Origin: SURF-24 sp964537965
GTDB lineage: Bacteria; Bacteroidota; Ignavibacteria; Ignavibacteriales; SURF-24
Reading direction: 5' to 3'
NCBI GenBank assembly: GCA_964537965.1
Contig: CAZIDB010000079.1
Location: 1 to 18,845, forward strand
DNA: 18,845 nucleotides
Part shown: in pieces, positions 1-8,500 of the stretch
Position numbering within the stretch: position 1 is the first letter of the stretch
How the letters are laid out: each line of letters begins with the position of its first letter
Notes under the pieces: model-generated
What the model saw: only the letters and a program-made list of their open reading frames with translations
Database searches by the model: none
What the model was told of the DNA's origin: nothing
Program-made: the position numbers and the translations under genes

Positions 1-126
1 GATCCCTGGCTTTATAATGAATACTTCGATAACAGGAAACTTACTTCCGGTTTTGAAAATTATCTTGCAGCTAACAACCTGGTTAAATGGCTGTTGGAAA
101 AGGCAACTGCAATAAATATAAACTAA
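1..126 (+). CDS. C-terminal 41 residues of an unrecognised protein (partial, 5' end outside window)
   Basis: Frame 1 is open from the window edge to a TAA stop at 124-126. It encodes 41 residues beginning DPWLYNEYFDNRKL and ending KATAININ. The tail looks soluble and mildly amphipathic, with an NLVKWLLEKA helix-like stretch and no membrane segment or sorting signal. I do not recognise the family from this fragment. It lies 367 bp upstream of eda on the same strand, so it could belong to the same pectin/hexuronate locus, but a structured non-coding region separates them. That it is a real gene end is inferred from the protein-like composition and the clean stop; the function is unknown. Confidence 0.55.
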   Translation, partial: DPWLYNEYFDNRKLTSGFENYLAANNLVKWLLEKATAININ

Positions 127-183
127 CATCAGAAAATTAATATGGAATAACTTTCCAAAATAACAATTAAAAGTCAGGCACAT

Positions 184-330
184 TAAAAGAAATTCGTTAA
201 GAAATTATTCGAAGTGAAGTGCTTGCCTTGCTGTAAGCAGGTTAAACAGAAAAAGCTGTTTGAGTCCGGCGGTAGCCGGAGGAGTTCTTTTTCTGTAACG
301 GAACGAAGGATAATTTTAGAATTTCTTTTA
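184..330. repeat. Structured extragenic element (nested inverted repeats)
   Basis: The outer arms, 184-195 (TAAAAGAAATTC) and 319-330 (GAATTTCTTTTA), are perfect 12-bp complements. Inside, ATTAT at 204-208 can pair with ATAAT at 310-314. CAGAAAAAG at 247-255 pairs perfectly with CTTTTTCTG at 287-295 and encloses a GC-rich hairpin, TCCGGC (265-270) with GCCGGA (275-280). A weaker TGCTT/AAGCA hairpin lies at 220-239. Together they form a branched fold of about 147 bp in a region with no credible ORF. This looks like a dispersed extragenic repeat or a structured RNA leader. Only one copy is visible here, so the repeat status is inference. Confidence 0.5.
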
Positions 331-348
331 GAGTGCATGTTTCTTTTC

Positions 349-375
349 GTACTTTTCTTACGCTAAGAAAAGTAC
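349..375. repeat. Perfect 12-bp inverted repeat with CGC loop
   Basis: GTACTTTTCTTA (349-360) and TAAGAAAAGTAC (364-375) are exact reverse complements separated by CGC. The hairpin lies 18 bp after the nested element at 184-330 and may be its 3' end. The stem is AT-rich and no T-run follows on the + strand, so it is a poor intrinsic terminator. It could be a protein-binding palindrome, a REP-type hairpin, or part of a leader upstream of eda. Confidence 0.6.
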
Positions 376-493
376 ATTAATAATTCTATAATTTAATTCA
401 AACAGAAAGACAGAAAGAGATTGATTTTGAAAAACAGAAAAAATCCATCTTATATAAATCTCTTTTGAGTCCTTGCGTCCAGACAACAGTAAT

Positions 494-1147
494 ATGGAAA
501 AATCAAAAACACTTGAAGCGCTTATTGATAATGGAGTATTCGCCGTAGTGCGGATGACTGATAGCAGTAAATTGCTTAATACTGTCTCAGCATTGTGCGA
601 TGGCGGGATTAAAAATATTGAAATTACTTTGACTGTTCCCAATGCAGCCGAAATGATTTCTTCAGTCCGTTCAAGATTCAGCAATGAAATAATTGTTGGT
701 GCAGGTACGGTTACTTCAGTAGAGGAAGCAGAATCGGTAATTAAAAGCGGAGCAGAATTTATTGTCAGTCCAATTCTTAACCCGGCCGTTATTGATGTTT
801 GTATGAAGTATGGAATTCCCGTTGCGCCGGGTTGTTATACACCAACTGAAATTTTTAGAGGCTGGAAAGCGGGTGCAGATATTATAAAAGTTTTTCCGGC
901 TACTTCATTAGGACCTGCATTCTTCAAGGATATCCGCGCTGTATTCCCGCAGATAAAATTAATGCCGACCGGCGGCGTTAGTATAGATAATGTCGGCGAA
1001 TGGTTTAAAGCGGGTGCTTGCGCAGTTGCTCTTGGCAGTAACCTTCTGGATAAGAAAGCGATTGCTGAAAATAAATTTGAAATTATAACAGAGACTGCTA
1101 AAAGACTGATGGACAATGTATTTTCTTCAAGACAAAATTTAAAATGA
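494..1147 (+). CDS. eda: 2-dehydro-3-deoxy-phosphogluconate (KDPG) aldolase
   Basis: A cytoplasmic class I aldolase that cleaves KDPG to pyruvate and glyceraldehyde-3-phosphate, the last step of the Entner-Doudoroff and hexuronate pathways. The 217-residue length is normal for the family. From Met494 the hallmark residues are Glu43 (EITL), GAGTV at 69-73, the Schiff-base Lys132 in IKVFPA, and PTGGV from 158. I chose ATG 494 because it gives the usual short N-terminus (MEKSKTLEALIDNG). An in-frame TTG at 473 would add seven residues with no better ribosome site, and neither start has a clear Shine-Dalgarno. The stop overlaps a possible ATG of the kdgK frame (ATGA at 1144-1147), so the two genes are almost certainly co-transcribed and catalyse consecutive steps. 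Identification is firm. Confidence 0.95.
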   Translation: MEKSKTLEALIDNGVFAVVRMTDSSKLLNTVSALCDGGIKNIEITLTVPNAAEMISSVRSRFSNEIIVGAGTVTSVEEAESVIKSGAEFIVSPILNPAVIDVCMKYGIPVAPGCYTPTEIFRGWKAGADIIKVFPATSLGPAFFKDIRAVFPQIKLMPTGGVSIDNVGEWFKAGACAVALGSNLLDKKAIAENKFEIITETAKRLMDNVFSSRQNLK

Positions 1148-1167
1148 TAGACGGAGATTATTCCTTT

Positions 1168-2196
1168 ATGAAAGTTGTTACCTTTGGCGAAATAATGTTA
1201 AGACTTTCCACACCTGAATTCAGCCGATTCCTGCAGGCAAATACTTTTGATATAAATTTTGGCGGCGGTGAAGCAAATGTTGCCGTATCACTCGCAAATT
1301 ATGGATTGGACGCTTACTTCATTTCAAAGCTACCTAAACATGAAATTGGACAGGCTGCAGTTAACTCTTTAAAAAAATATGGCGTTAAAGATGATTACAT
1401 TGTCCGCGGTGGTGAAAGGGTAGGTGTTTATTTTCTTGAAACAGGTGCAAGCCAGAGAGCAAGCAAAGTAATTTATGACAGGGCAAATGCAGCAGTAACA
1501 ACTTTAACTGCTGATGAATTGAACTGGGATGAAATATTTAAAAACACTAAATGGTTTCACTGGACAGGTATTACTCCGGCACTTGGATTAACTGCAAGAG
1601 AAACTCTTTTAAAAGCATGTAAAGAAGCAAAAAAAGCAAATGTAATCATAAGTGCAGATCTGAACTTCCGGGCTAAATTATGGAGTACAAAGGAAGCTCA
1701 ATCTGTGATGATTCCTTTAATGGAATATGTTGATGTTTGCATTGCAAACGAAGAAGACATTGAAAAAAGTCTGGGCATGAAAGCAGCATCAACAAATATT
1801 GAGAATGCAAAACTTGATTTTGATGGTTATTGTAAATTAGCTGAAACTGTTAAAGATAAATTCAAATTCAAGTCTGTTGCAATTACTTTAAGAGAAAGTT
1901 TTTCTGCTTCAAGAAATGGCTGGAGTGCTTTGCTTGCAGATGATAAAGATTGTAAAACTCCATACCGCTCAAAGCAATACGATATAAATATTGTCGACAG
2001 GGTTGGCAGCGGAGATGCTTTTGCCGGCGGATTAATTTATGGTCTATTAAAAAAAGAAAATACAAAAGATGCTCTTGAATTTGCAGTTGCTGCATCTTGC
2101 TTAAAACATTCAATTACCGGCGACTTTAACCTTGTAAGCACCGATGAAGTTGAAAAGCTTGCCGGTGGCAGCGGTTCGGGAAGAGTCGAGCGATAA
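1168..2196 (+). CDS. kdgK: 2-keto-3-deoxygluconate kinase (PfkB family)
   Basis: Phosphorylates 2-keto-3-deoxygluconate to KDPG, feeding the aldolase encoded just upstream. The PfkB/ribokinase fold is shown by the N-terminal FGEIMLRLS strand, the GGGEANVAVS substrate-side motif, SADLNFRAKLW in the middle, ANEED, and the C-terminal DRVGSGDAFAGG anion-hole motif, whose catalytic Asp is residue 283 counted from Met1168. The frame is also open from ATG 1144, which overlaps the eda stop. I prefer 1168 because GGAG at 1153-1156 lies 11 nt upstream and the protein then begins MKVVTFGE, the family norm, giving 342 residues. The GSGR tail resembles that of the second kinase at 15024, so the two are paralogues. 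Substrate is inferred from family and neighbour. Confidence 0.9.
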   Translation: MKVVTFGEIMLRLSTPEFSRFLQANTFDINFGGGEANVAVSLANYGLDAYFISKLPKHEIGQAAVNSLKKYGVKDDYIVRGGERVGVYFLETGASQRASKVIYDRANAAVTTLTADELNWDEIFKNTKWFHWTGITPALGLTARETLLKACKEAKKANVIISADLNFRAKLWSTKEAQSVMIPLMEYVDVCIANEEDIEKSLGMKAASTNIENAKLDFDGYCKLAETVKDKFKFKSVAITLRESFSASRNGWSALLADDKDCKTPYRSKQYDINIVDRVGSGDAFAGGLIYGLLKKENTKDALEFAVAASCLKHSITGDFNLVSTDEVEKLAGGSGSGRVER

Positions 2197-2274
2197 ATTT
2201 TTATCCTTCCTTATTAGTTAAACAGATATTGATTTACAGTAAGAGAGATATGCAAAATTATTTTTATATCCTCT

Positions 2275-2338
2275 GTCATTCCCACGAAAGTGGGAATCCA
2301 TAAATATTTCTAGAGATTCCCGTTTGCACGGGAATGAT
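2275..2338. repeat. REP-like paired-hairpin extragenic repeat
   Basis: Two adjacent hairpins with related stems: ATTCCCAC/GTGGGAAT (2278-2285 with 2290-2297, loop GAAA) and ATTCCCGT/ACGGGAAT (2316-2323 with 2328-2335, loop TTGC), separated by an AT-rich spacer. The ends TCATTCCC and GGGAATGA also pair, so the whole unit is one imperfect palindrome. This GTCATTCCC...GGGAATGA pattern is a widespread bacterial extragenic repeat type. It sits in the 253-bp gap between kdgK and the receptor gene. It could stop transcription or stabilise the upstream mRNA, but no T-run follows. Confidence 0.75.
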
Positions 2339-2449
2339 ATATTTAATTTCTTAAGAAGTTTCAGTAAAATATATTTCAAATCATAAATCACATCTTATTC
2401 TAACAAAACAATTTTCTCTTTACAAAGCTAAACTATTAGGAGTAGTTAT

Positions 2450-5400
2450 ATGGACTTAACTTCTACTATTAAAAAAATATTTATTCTCCTTGTAATGTCT
2501 TCTGCTATATACGGGCAGGGTACAATACGCGGAGTACTAACCGATTCGTTGTCAAACGAGAATATGTTTGGGGCAAGTATTGTTGTTGTGGGTACAGCGC
2601 TTGGCGATGCTTCTAATATTGAAGGCGAATATAAAATCAACAATGTGCCTGCCGGTTCGTACCAGTTAAAAATTTCCTATATCGGCTACAAAACTAAAAT
2701 AATTCCAATTACAATATCAGCAGGTGAAAATCTGCGTATGGATATAAAAATTATTCCTGATGTTGTTGTTGGTGCAACAGTAGAAGTAACGGCACAGGCG
2801 TTAGGTCAGGCTGCCGCCATCAACCAGCAGAGAACATCAAATACAATTATTAATGTTGTATCCGAAGAAAAGATAAAAGAGTTGCCGGATGCAAATGCTG
2901 CCGAGTCAATCGGTCGCTTACCAGGCGTATCAATTATCAGATCCGGCGGCGAAGCAAATAAAGTAATTCTCCGCGGACTTGGCGATCAGTTTACAAACAT
3001 TACAATTGACGGAGTAAAAATTCCTCCGACTGATGCTACAAGCAGAGGTGTTGACCTGAGTACATTATCCCAAAGTTCTTTGGCTGGAATTGAATTGTAC
3101 AAAGCTTTAACTCCTGATAAAGACGGCGATGCGCTTGCGGGCAGCGTTAATCTTGTTACAAAGAAAGCTCCGGAAAAAAGAGTAATCCGGTTAGATATAA
3201 AAGGTGATTACAATAATCTCATGCAGTCTGCCAAGCAATACGATTTATCATTGCGGTATGGTGAAAGATTTTTTGACGGCTTTCTTGGCGTTCAGTTAAC
3301 AGGCAACCTTGAGGACAGGATTAGAAGCAACGAGAGAATAAATGTTGATTATAACCAGAATGATAATTTTGGCGCTACATATTATATAAACGATTTTAAT
3401 CTTGAGTTTACCGATGAAACCCGTAAACGCAACGGCTTAAGTGTATTGCTTGATTTGAATACTCCTGATGATGGAACAATTAAAATAAGCAATGTCTTTG
3501 GCAGTACATCAAGGGATTATATATGGTCAACAAGAGATTATCCATCAAACGGCGGAGGAGATTTCAGCGGAAACCCAAGTTATAAATATCGTCTTAGGGA
3601 ACAGGATATTCAAACGTACAGCAGCTCTATACAGGGTAATAATAACTTACTTGATTTATTATTTAACTGGGGAGTATCATTCAGTGAATCTGAAGCAGAT
3701 TATCCGTTTGACTATGAATTAATATTTATGGAGCCTTCCGGAATGAAAGCTTCAAACAAATCTTCAGAGAATCCTGAACAGTTTATAGATTACGCAGTTA
3801 ACAATTTTGCAAATACCGGTTTGTACAATGCCTATTACAGAGGCCAGAGAAATTATGATAAAGAAAGAACAGGATTTTTAGATATTGCAAAACAATATCT
3901 GTTCGGGGATTTTATTTCCGGTGAATTTAAATTGGGTGCAAAGTACAAAGCGAAAACAAGAACAAATGTAAGAAGTGAAGAGTATACTCCTTATTATCTT
4001 GGCAAGTGGAAAGAATATGAATTGCTTCCGGACGGTACATTCAGAAAGAAAGATTTCACAGGCACTTATTTCGAAAGTTATTATCAAAGCCTTGTAAGTA
4101 ACAAAGGTTACATTCCTATTGAACAATTTTTTAATAATGGCCCTGTCTCAAGGAATGTTTATGATTCTTATGCGCTTAATCCTCTTATTGATGAAGACAG
4201 ATTACGCCAGTGGTATGAAATTAACAGGTACGGCATTGATGGAACAAAGAACGAAGTTGAACTCTGGGGTAATCCCTTAATTAAATATGATGATTACTAT
4301 ATTACCGAAAGAGTAGGTTCTGCTTATGTAATGAATACATTAAACATCGGGCAGGAGTTTACATTAATTGCAGGTCTTAGAGTTGAAGTTGAAGATAATG
4401 ATTACCAGGCTAAGTATATGCCCAAGTCGGTATCGGGTTTCCCTGTTCCTGCAAATTCAACAAAGGATACAACAAGCGAAGCATTCCAGACTGTCTGGCT
4501 ACCGAATTTCAATATGTCTATCCGACCGTTTGAATTTATGAACCTGCGTTTAGCTGCATACAAAGCTTTGGCAAGACCTGATTTTAATATGAGAATAGAC
4601 AGGTATATTGCCGGTCGTCCTGCTGAACAAACTTCCAACTATGAAGTATATGTCGGAAACCCGAAACTTAAAACTGCCCAGGCGTGGAATTTCGAAATTA
4701 ATACTTCATTCTACAGTAATGATTTCGGTTTGATTTCCTTATCGGCATACTATAAAGAGATAAAGGATATGTATCATATGCTTAATAATTTCAACACAGC
4801 GGCTGTTAAGGATAAACAAGGAGTAATGCAGGATACACTTATTCAGTACTTTGGAATTAAATGGCCAAGCCAGATGAAGTCAACACCGTATAATTTAACT
4901 CTTCCTTACAATTCGCCTAAGCCAACAAAGGTTTGGGGTTTTGAATTTGAGCATCAGATTAATTTTACTTTTCTGCCAGGTTACCTGAAGAATATTGTGC
5001 TTTCTTATAATGCATCTATTGTAAGATCAGAGACTTACCTGTACGGTTCCAAAACCATAACATATATTGATTCATCCGGAATGTTCCCGCTTAAGAAATC
5101 AAGGAATATTCTTATTACAAAAAAACAAAAGCTGGAAGGAATGCCTGAGTTCTTCGGCAATATTTCTCTCGGTTATGATATTGGCGGATTCTCCGGAAGA
5201 ATTTCCTTATTCCATAAAGGCGAACATAATATATCATTCTCCGCAAGCGGCCTGAGTGATCGTGTTACAAAACCGTTTACAAGACTTGATGTTTCACTAA
5301 AACAGAAAATCACCGATTATCTTGCAGTTCTGGTAAATGTAAGCAACATAACAAATATAGAAGACGGCTCTTCCGTGTATAACAGGGAATGGGAACGTAA

Positions 5401-5464
5401 ACTTTTTGATCAGAGCGAAAGATACGGTCTCACTGCCGATTTCGGAGTTACACTGGAATTGTAA
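2450..5464 (+). CDS. TonB-dependent outer-membrane receptor with carboxypeptidase-regulatory-like N-terminal domain
   Basis: An outer-membrane active transporter, probably for pectin oligosaccharides given its neighbours. The 1004 residues comprise a signal peptide (about 1-22, ending IYGQ), a CarboxypepD_reg-like beta-sandwich (about 24-105, with GVLTDSLSNENMFGASI and GSYQLKISYIGYK), a plug domain (about 130-240, with LPDANAAESIGRLPGVSI, RGLGDQFTNITIDG and DGDALAGSVNLVTKKAP), then a long 22-stranded-type barrel rich in aromatic strands. The plug wording resembles the TonB_Xanth_Caul-type receptors rather than SusC, and no SusD-like lipoprotein gene follows. TAGGAG at 2437-2442 is a well-placed ribosome site. 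The next gene starts 99 bp downstream with no terminator seen between, so the pair may share a transcript. Family is certain; substrate is inferred from context. Confidence 0.9.
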   Translation: MDLTSTIKKIFILLVMSSAIYGQGTIRGVLTDSLSNENMFGASIVVVGTALGDASNIEGEYKINNVPAGSYQLKISYIGYKTKIIPITISAGENLRMDIKIIPDVVVGATVEVTAQALGQAAAINQQRTSNTIINVVSEEKIKELPDANAAESIGRLPGVSIIRSGGEANKVILRGLGDQFTNITIDGVKIPPTDATSRGVDLSTLSQSSLAGIELYKALTPDKDGDALAGSVNLVTKKAPEKRVIRLDIKGDYNNLMQSAKQYDLSLRYGERFFDGFLGVQLTGNLEDRIRSNERINVDYNQNDNFGATYYINDFNLEFTDETRKRNGLSVLLDLNTPDDGTIKISNVFGSTSRDYIWSTRDYPSNGGGDFSGNPSYKYRLREQDIQTYSSSIQGNNNLLDLLFNWGVSFSESEADYPFDYELIFMEPSGMKASNKSSENPEQFIDYAVNNFANTGLYNAYYRGQRNYDKERTGFLDIAKQYLFGDFISGEFKLGAKYKAKTRTNVRSEEYTPYYLGKWKEYELLPDGTFRKKDFTGTYFESYYQSLVSNKGYIPIEQFFNNGPVSRNVYDSYALNPLIDEDRLRQWYEINRYGIDGTKNEVELWGNPLIKYDDYYITERVGSAYVMNTLNIGQEFTLIAGLRVEVEDNDYQAKYMPKSVSGFPVPANSTKDTTSEAFQTVWLPNFNMSIRPFEFMNLRLAAYKALARPDFNMRIDRYIAGRPAEQTSNYEVYVGNPKLKTAQAWNFEINTSFYSNDFGLISLSAYYKEIKDMYHMLNNFNTAAVKDKQGVMQDTLIQYFGIKWPSQMKSTPYNLTLPYNSPKPTKVWGFEFEHQINFTFLPGYLKNIVLSYNASIVRSETYLYGSKTITYIDSSGMFPLKKSRNILITKKQKLEGMPEFFGNISLGYDIGGFSGRISLFHKGEHNISFSASGLSDRVTKPFTRLDVSLKQKITDYLAVLVNVSNITNIEDGSSVYNREWERKLFDQSERYGLTADFGVTLEL

Positions 5465-5563
5465 TCCAAACTTACTAACACTGAATTCATTCCTTTAAGG
5501 TTGTTCTAATCGTAAATAAACCTAATAAACTTTAATGTTATTAATTATCAACAGGAGGTACAA

Positions 5564-8500
5564 ATGATTCGAAAGATATGGAGTGCTGCTTTTCTTGTTG
5601 CATTTCTTATGGCTCTTAACACATTTGGACAGGATGTTCTGCAGATTGTTCCATTTGACGGTAGCGATGCAACATATGTAAATGCACAAATAGTGGCGGA
5701 TACAATAGCCACAAACGGATTACTACCGACACGTGTCTATGAATTGCAGAGAGACGCCTATTATTTGGCTAATGCAATATTCACAGTTCCAAACGGTAAA
5801 ACACTTCGTCTGCGTGCTGCAGATGGAACAGGTAAAAAACCTATTATCTACCTGTGGGAATCAGGAACCGGAAGCAATCCGACAAGACCACCGGGAAACT
5901 TTGTTGTATTAAATGGCGGAAATCTTGAGATGAAAAATATCTGCGTCGCAGGTTTTTATGAACCTGAAGAAAGCAGGGTAGAAGGAACACAGGGTGGATT
6001 GATTAATACCACGGCAGCAGGCGCTACAATAATATTGGACGGGGTAATCCTGACTAATATTAATGGGCAGCATGTAAGAACAGGCCAGAATACTGTAAAG
6101 GTACAGATAACAAATTCAATCTTTGCCAATATGGGATGCCTTTCAACATCGAATCTTGGAGCAGGAAAAGGAATTGATTTACGCGAAGCTGCATGCGATA
6201 CATTTATCTTGGTAAACAACACATTTGTAAATTACCAGGATAGAGCAATTCGTCATTATAACTTTGCAAATCCTGCAACAGGTACAGGCGTAATAAAATA
6301 TGGAAGGATAGACCATAACACATTCATAAACGGAATGGGCTTCCATGGATTATTCTCACTTGGCAACGTGGGTGACCAGATATTGATTGAAAATAATTTG
6401 TTTGTCGATGGCTTTGCACTGGGAGAGGATTCAACAGATGCAACAAGAGCAGCAGAATGGGCAAACACCGGAGAGTTCTATCCAAACGGAAGAAACAGAA
6501 TCACCTGGATATTCACTGCGCCGAACGATGTAACACAATGGAGTATTAAAAATAATTATTACAGTCAGTCTGATGCGGGAAAACAATTTCTTGCAGATTT
6601 TAACTTCCCGGTTGGTTCGCAGTTAAGCTGGCATATAAACAGTAAGCTGGGAGCAGATTCGGTAAATGCATTTAAGAATGTTGATGTGATATTACCGAAC
6701 ATACCAAATCTAATGACAAACATGATGAGGTGGTATGAAGATCCTGCCGGTGGTAACAAGCTGAAGGATCAGACTAATTATGTAAGAGCAAGAGATGATT
6801 ATGACAGAAGAAGAATTGAATATTACAGGGATACATTAAATGCAGCTTATGATGTTTCCTCAGCTCTTTATACCGGTGGTGTAAATGGATTCCCCGTCGG
6901 AGATTTAAACTGGTTCCCGGATAAAAAAGCTGCATGGGAAAATCCAATTGGTACTGTTACAGTTACTTCTCCAAACGGAGGTGAAAGCTGGACTTCAGGA
7001 ACAACAAATAATATTACTTGGACATCTACCGGCAATATAAGCACAATTGATATTCAGTATTCCAAAGACAATGGAACAAACTGGACAACAATCGCAAGCA
7101 ACTTATCAAACTCCGGTTTATATGAATGGCCGATTCCTGCCGGGTTAAGTTCTGTACAAAGCCGTATTCAGGTAGTTGCTTACTTTGAAACACAGCAGAC
7201 ATCTGACGCAAGCGACAATGTTTTTACAGTGCATGTTCCTGCAGTGTTGGAAGATGTTGTCCATATTGTACCATTTGACGGAAGTGATGCAACATATGTA
7301 AACGCACAGATTGTAGCTGATACAGTAGCTACAAACGGATTACTACCGACACGTGTCTATGAATTGCAGAGAGACGCCTATTATTTGGCTAATGCAATAT
7401 TCACAGTTCCAAACGGTAAAACACTTCGTCTGCGTGCTGCAGATGGAACAGGTAAAAAACCTATTATCTACCTGTGGGAATCAGGAACCGGAAGCAATCC
7501 GACAAGACCACCGGGAAACTTTGTTGTATTAAATGGCGGAAATCTTGAGATGAAAAATATCTGCGTCGCAGGTTTTTATGAACCTGAAGAAAGCAGGGTA
7601 GAAGGAACACAGGGTGGATTGATTAATACCACGGCAGCAGGCGCTACAATAATATTGGACGGGGTAATCCTGACTAATATTAATGGGCAGCATGTAAGAA
7701 CAGGCCAGAATACTGTAAAGGTACAGATAACAAATTCAATCTTTGCCAATATGGGATGCCTTTCAACATCGAATCTTGGAGCAGGAAAAGGAATTGATTT
7801 ACGCGAAGCTGCATGCGATACATTTATCTTGGTAAACAACACATTTGTAAATTACCAGGATAGAGCAATTCGTCATTATAACTTTGCAAATCCTGCAACA
7901 GGTACAGGCGTAATAAAATATGGAAGGATAGACCATAACACATTCATAAACGGAATGGGCTTCCATGGATTATTCTCACTTGGCAACGTGGGTGACCAGA
8001 TATTGATTGAAAATAATTTGTTTGTCGATGGCTTTGCACTGGGAGAGGATTCAACAGATGCAACAAGAGCAGCAGAATGGGCAAACACCGGAGAGTTCTA
8101 TCCAAACGGAAGAAACAGAATCACCTGGATATTCACTGCGCCGAACGATGTAACACAATGGAGTATTAAAAATAATTATTACAGTCAGTCTGATGCGGGA
8201 AAACAATTTCTTGCAGATTTTAACTTCCCGGTTGGTTCGCAGTTAAGCTGGCATATAAACAGTAAGCTGGGAGCAGATTCGGTAAATGCATTTAAGAATG
8301 TTGATGTGATATTACCGAACATACCAAATCTAATGACAAACATGATGAGGTGGTATGAAGATCCTGCCGGTGGTAACAAGCTGAAGGATCAGACTAATTA
8401 TGTAAGAGCAAGAGATGATTATGACAGAAGAAGAATTGAATATTACAGGGATACATTAAATGCAGCTTATGATGCATCGTCAGTTTTATATACCGGCGCT

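Noticed and set aside
349..375. Intrinsic terminator for the upstream gene
   Set aside because: The stem is AT-rich, no T-run follows, and it lies more than 220 bp after the stop codon.
473..493. TTG-initiated N-terminal extension of the KDPG aldolase
   Set aside because: It adds seven residues not typical of the family, with no ribosome site; ATG 494 gives the expected start.
376..493. Small ORF, tRNA or riboswitch before eda
   Set aside because: Only A-rich sequence with short ACAGAAAG direct repeats; no cloverleaf, conserved aptamer core or credible small gene could be supported.
2450..5464. SusC-type RagA/SusC receptor
   Set aside because: The plug motifs differ from SusC and no SusD gene follows.
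5956..8379. Antisense ORFs duplicated on the minus strand within the beta-helix gene
   Set aside because: They are frame shadows of the coding strand. They occur twice only because the block is repeated, have no ribosome sites, and resemble no family.
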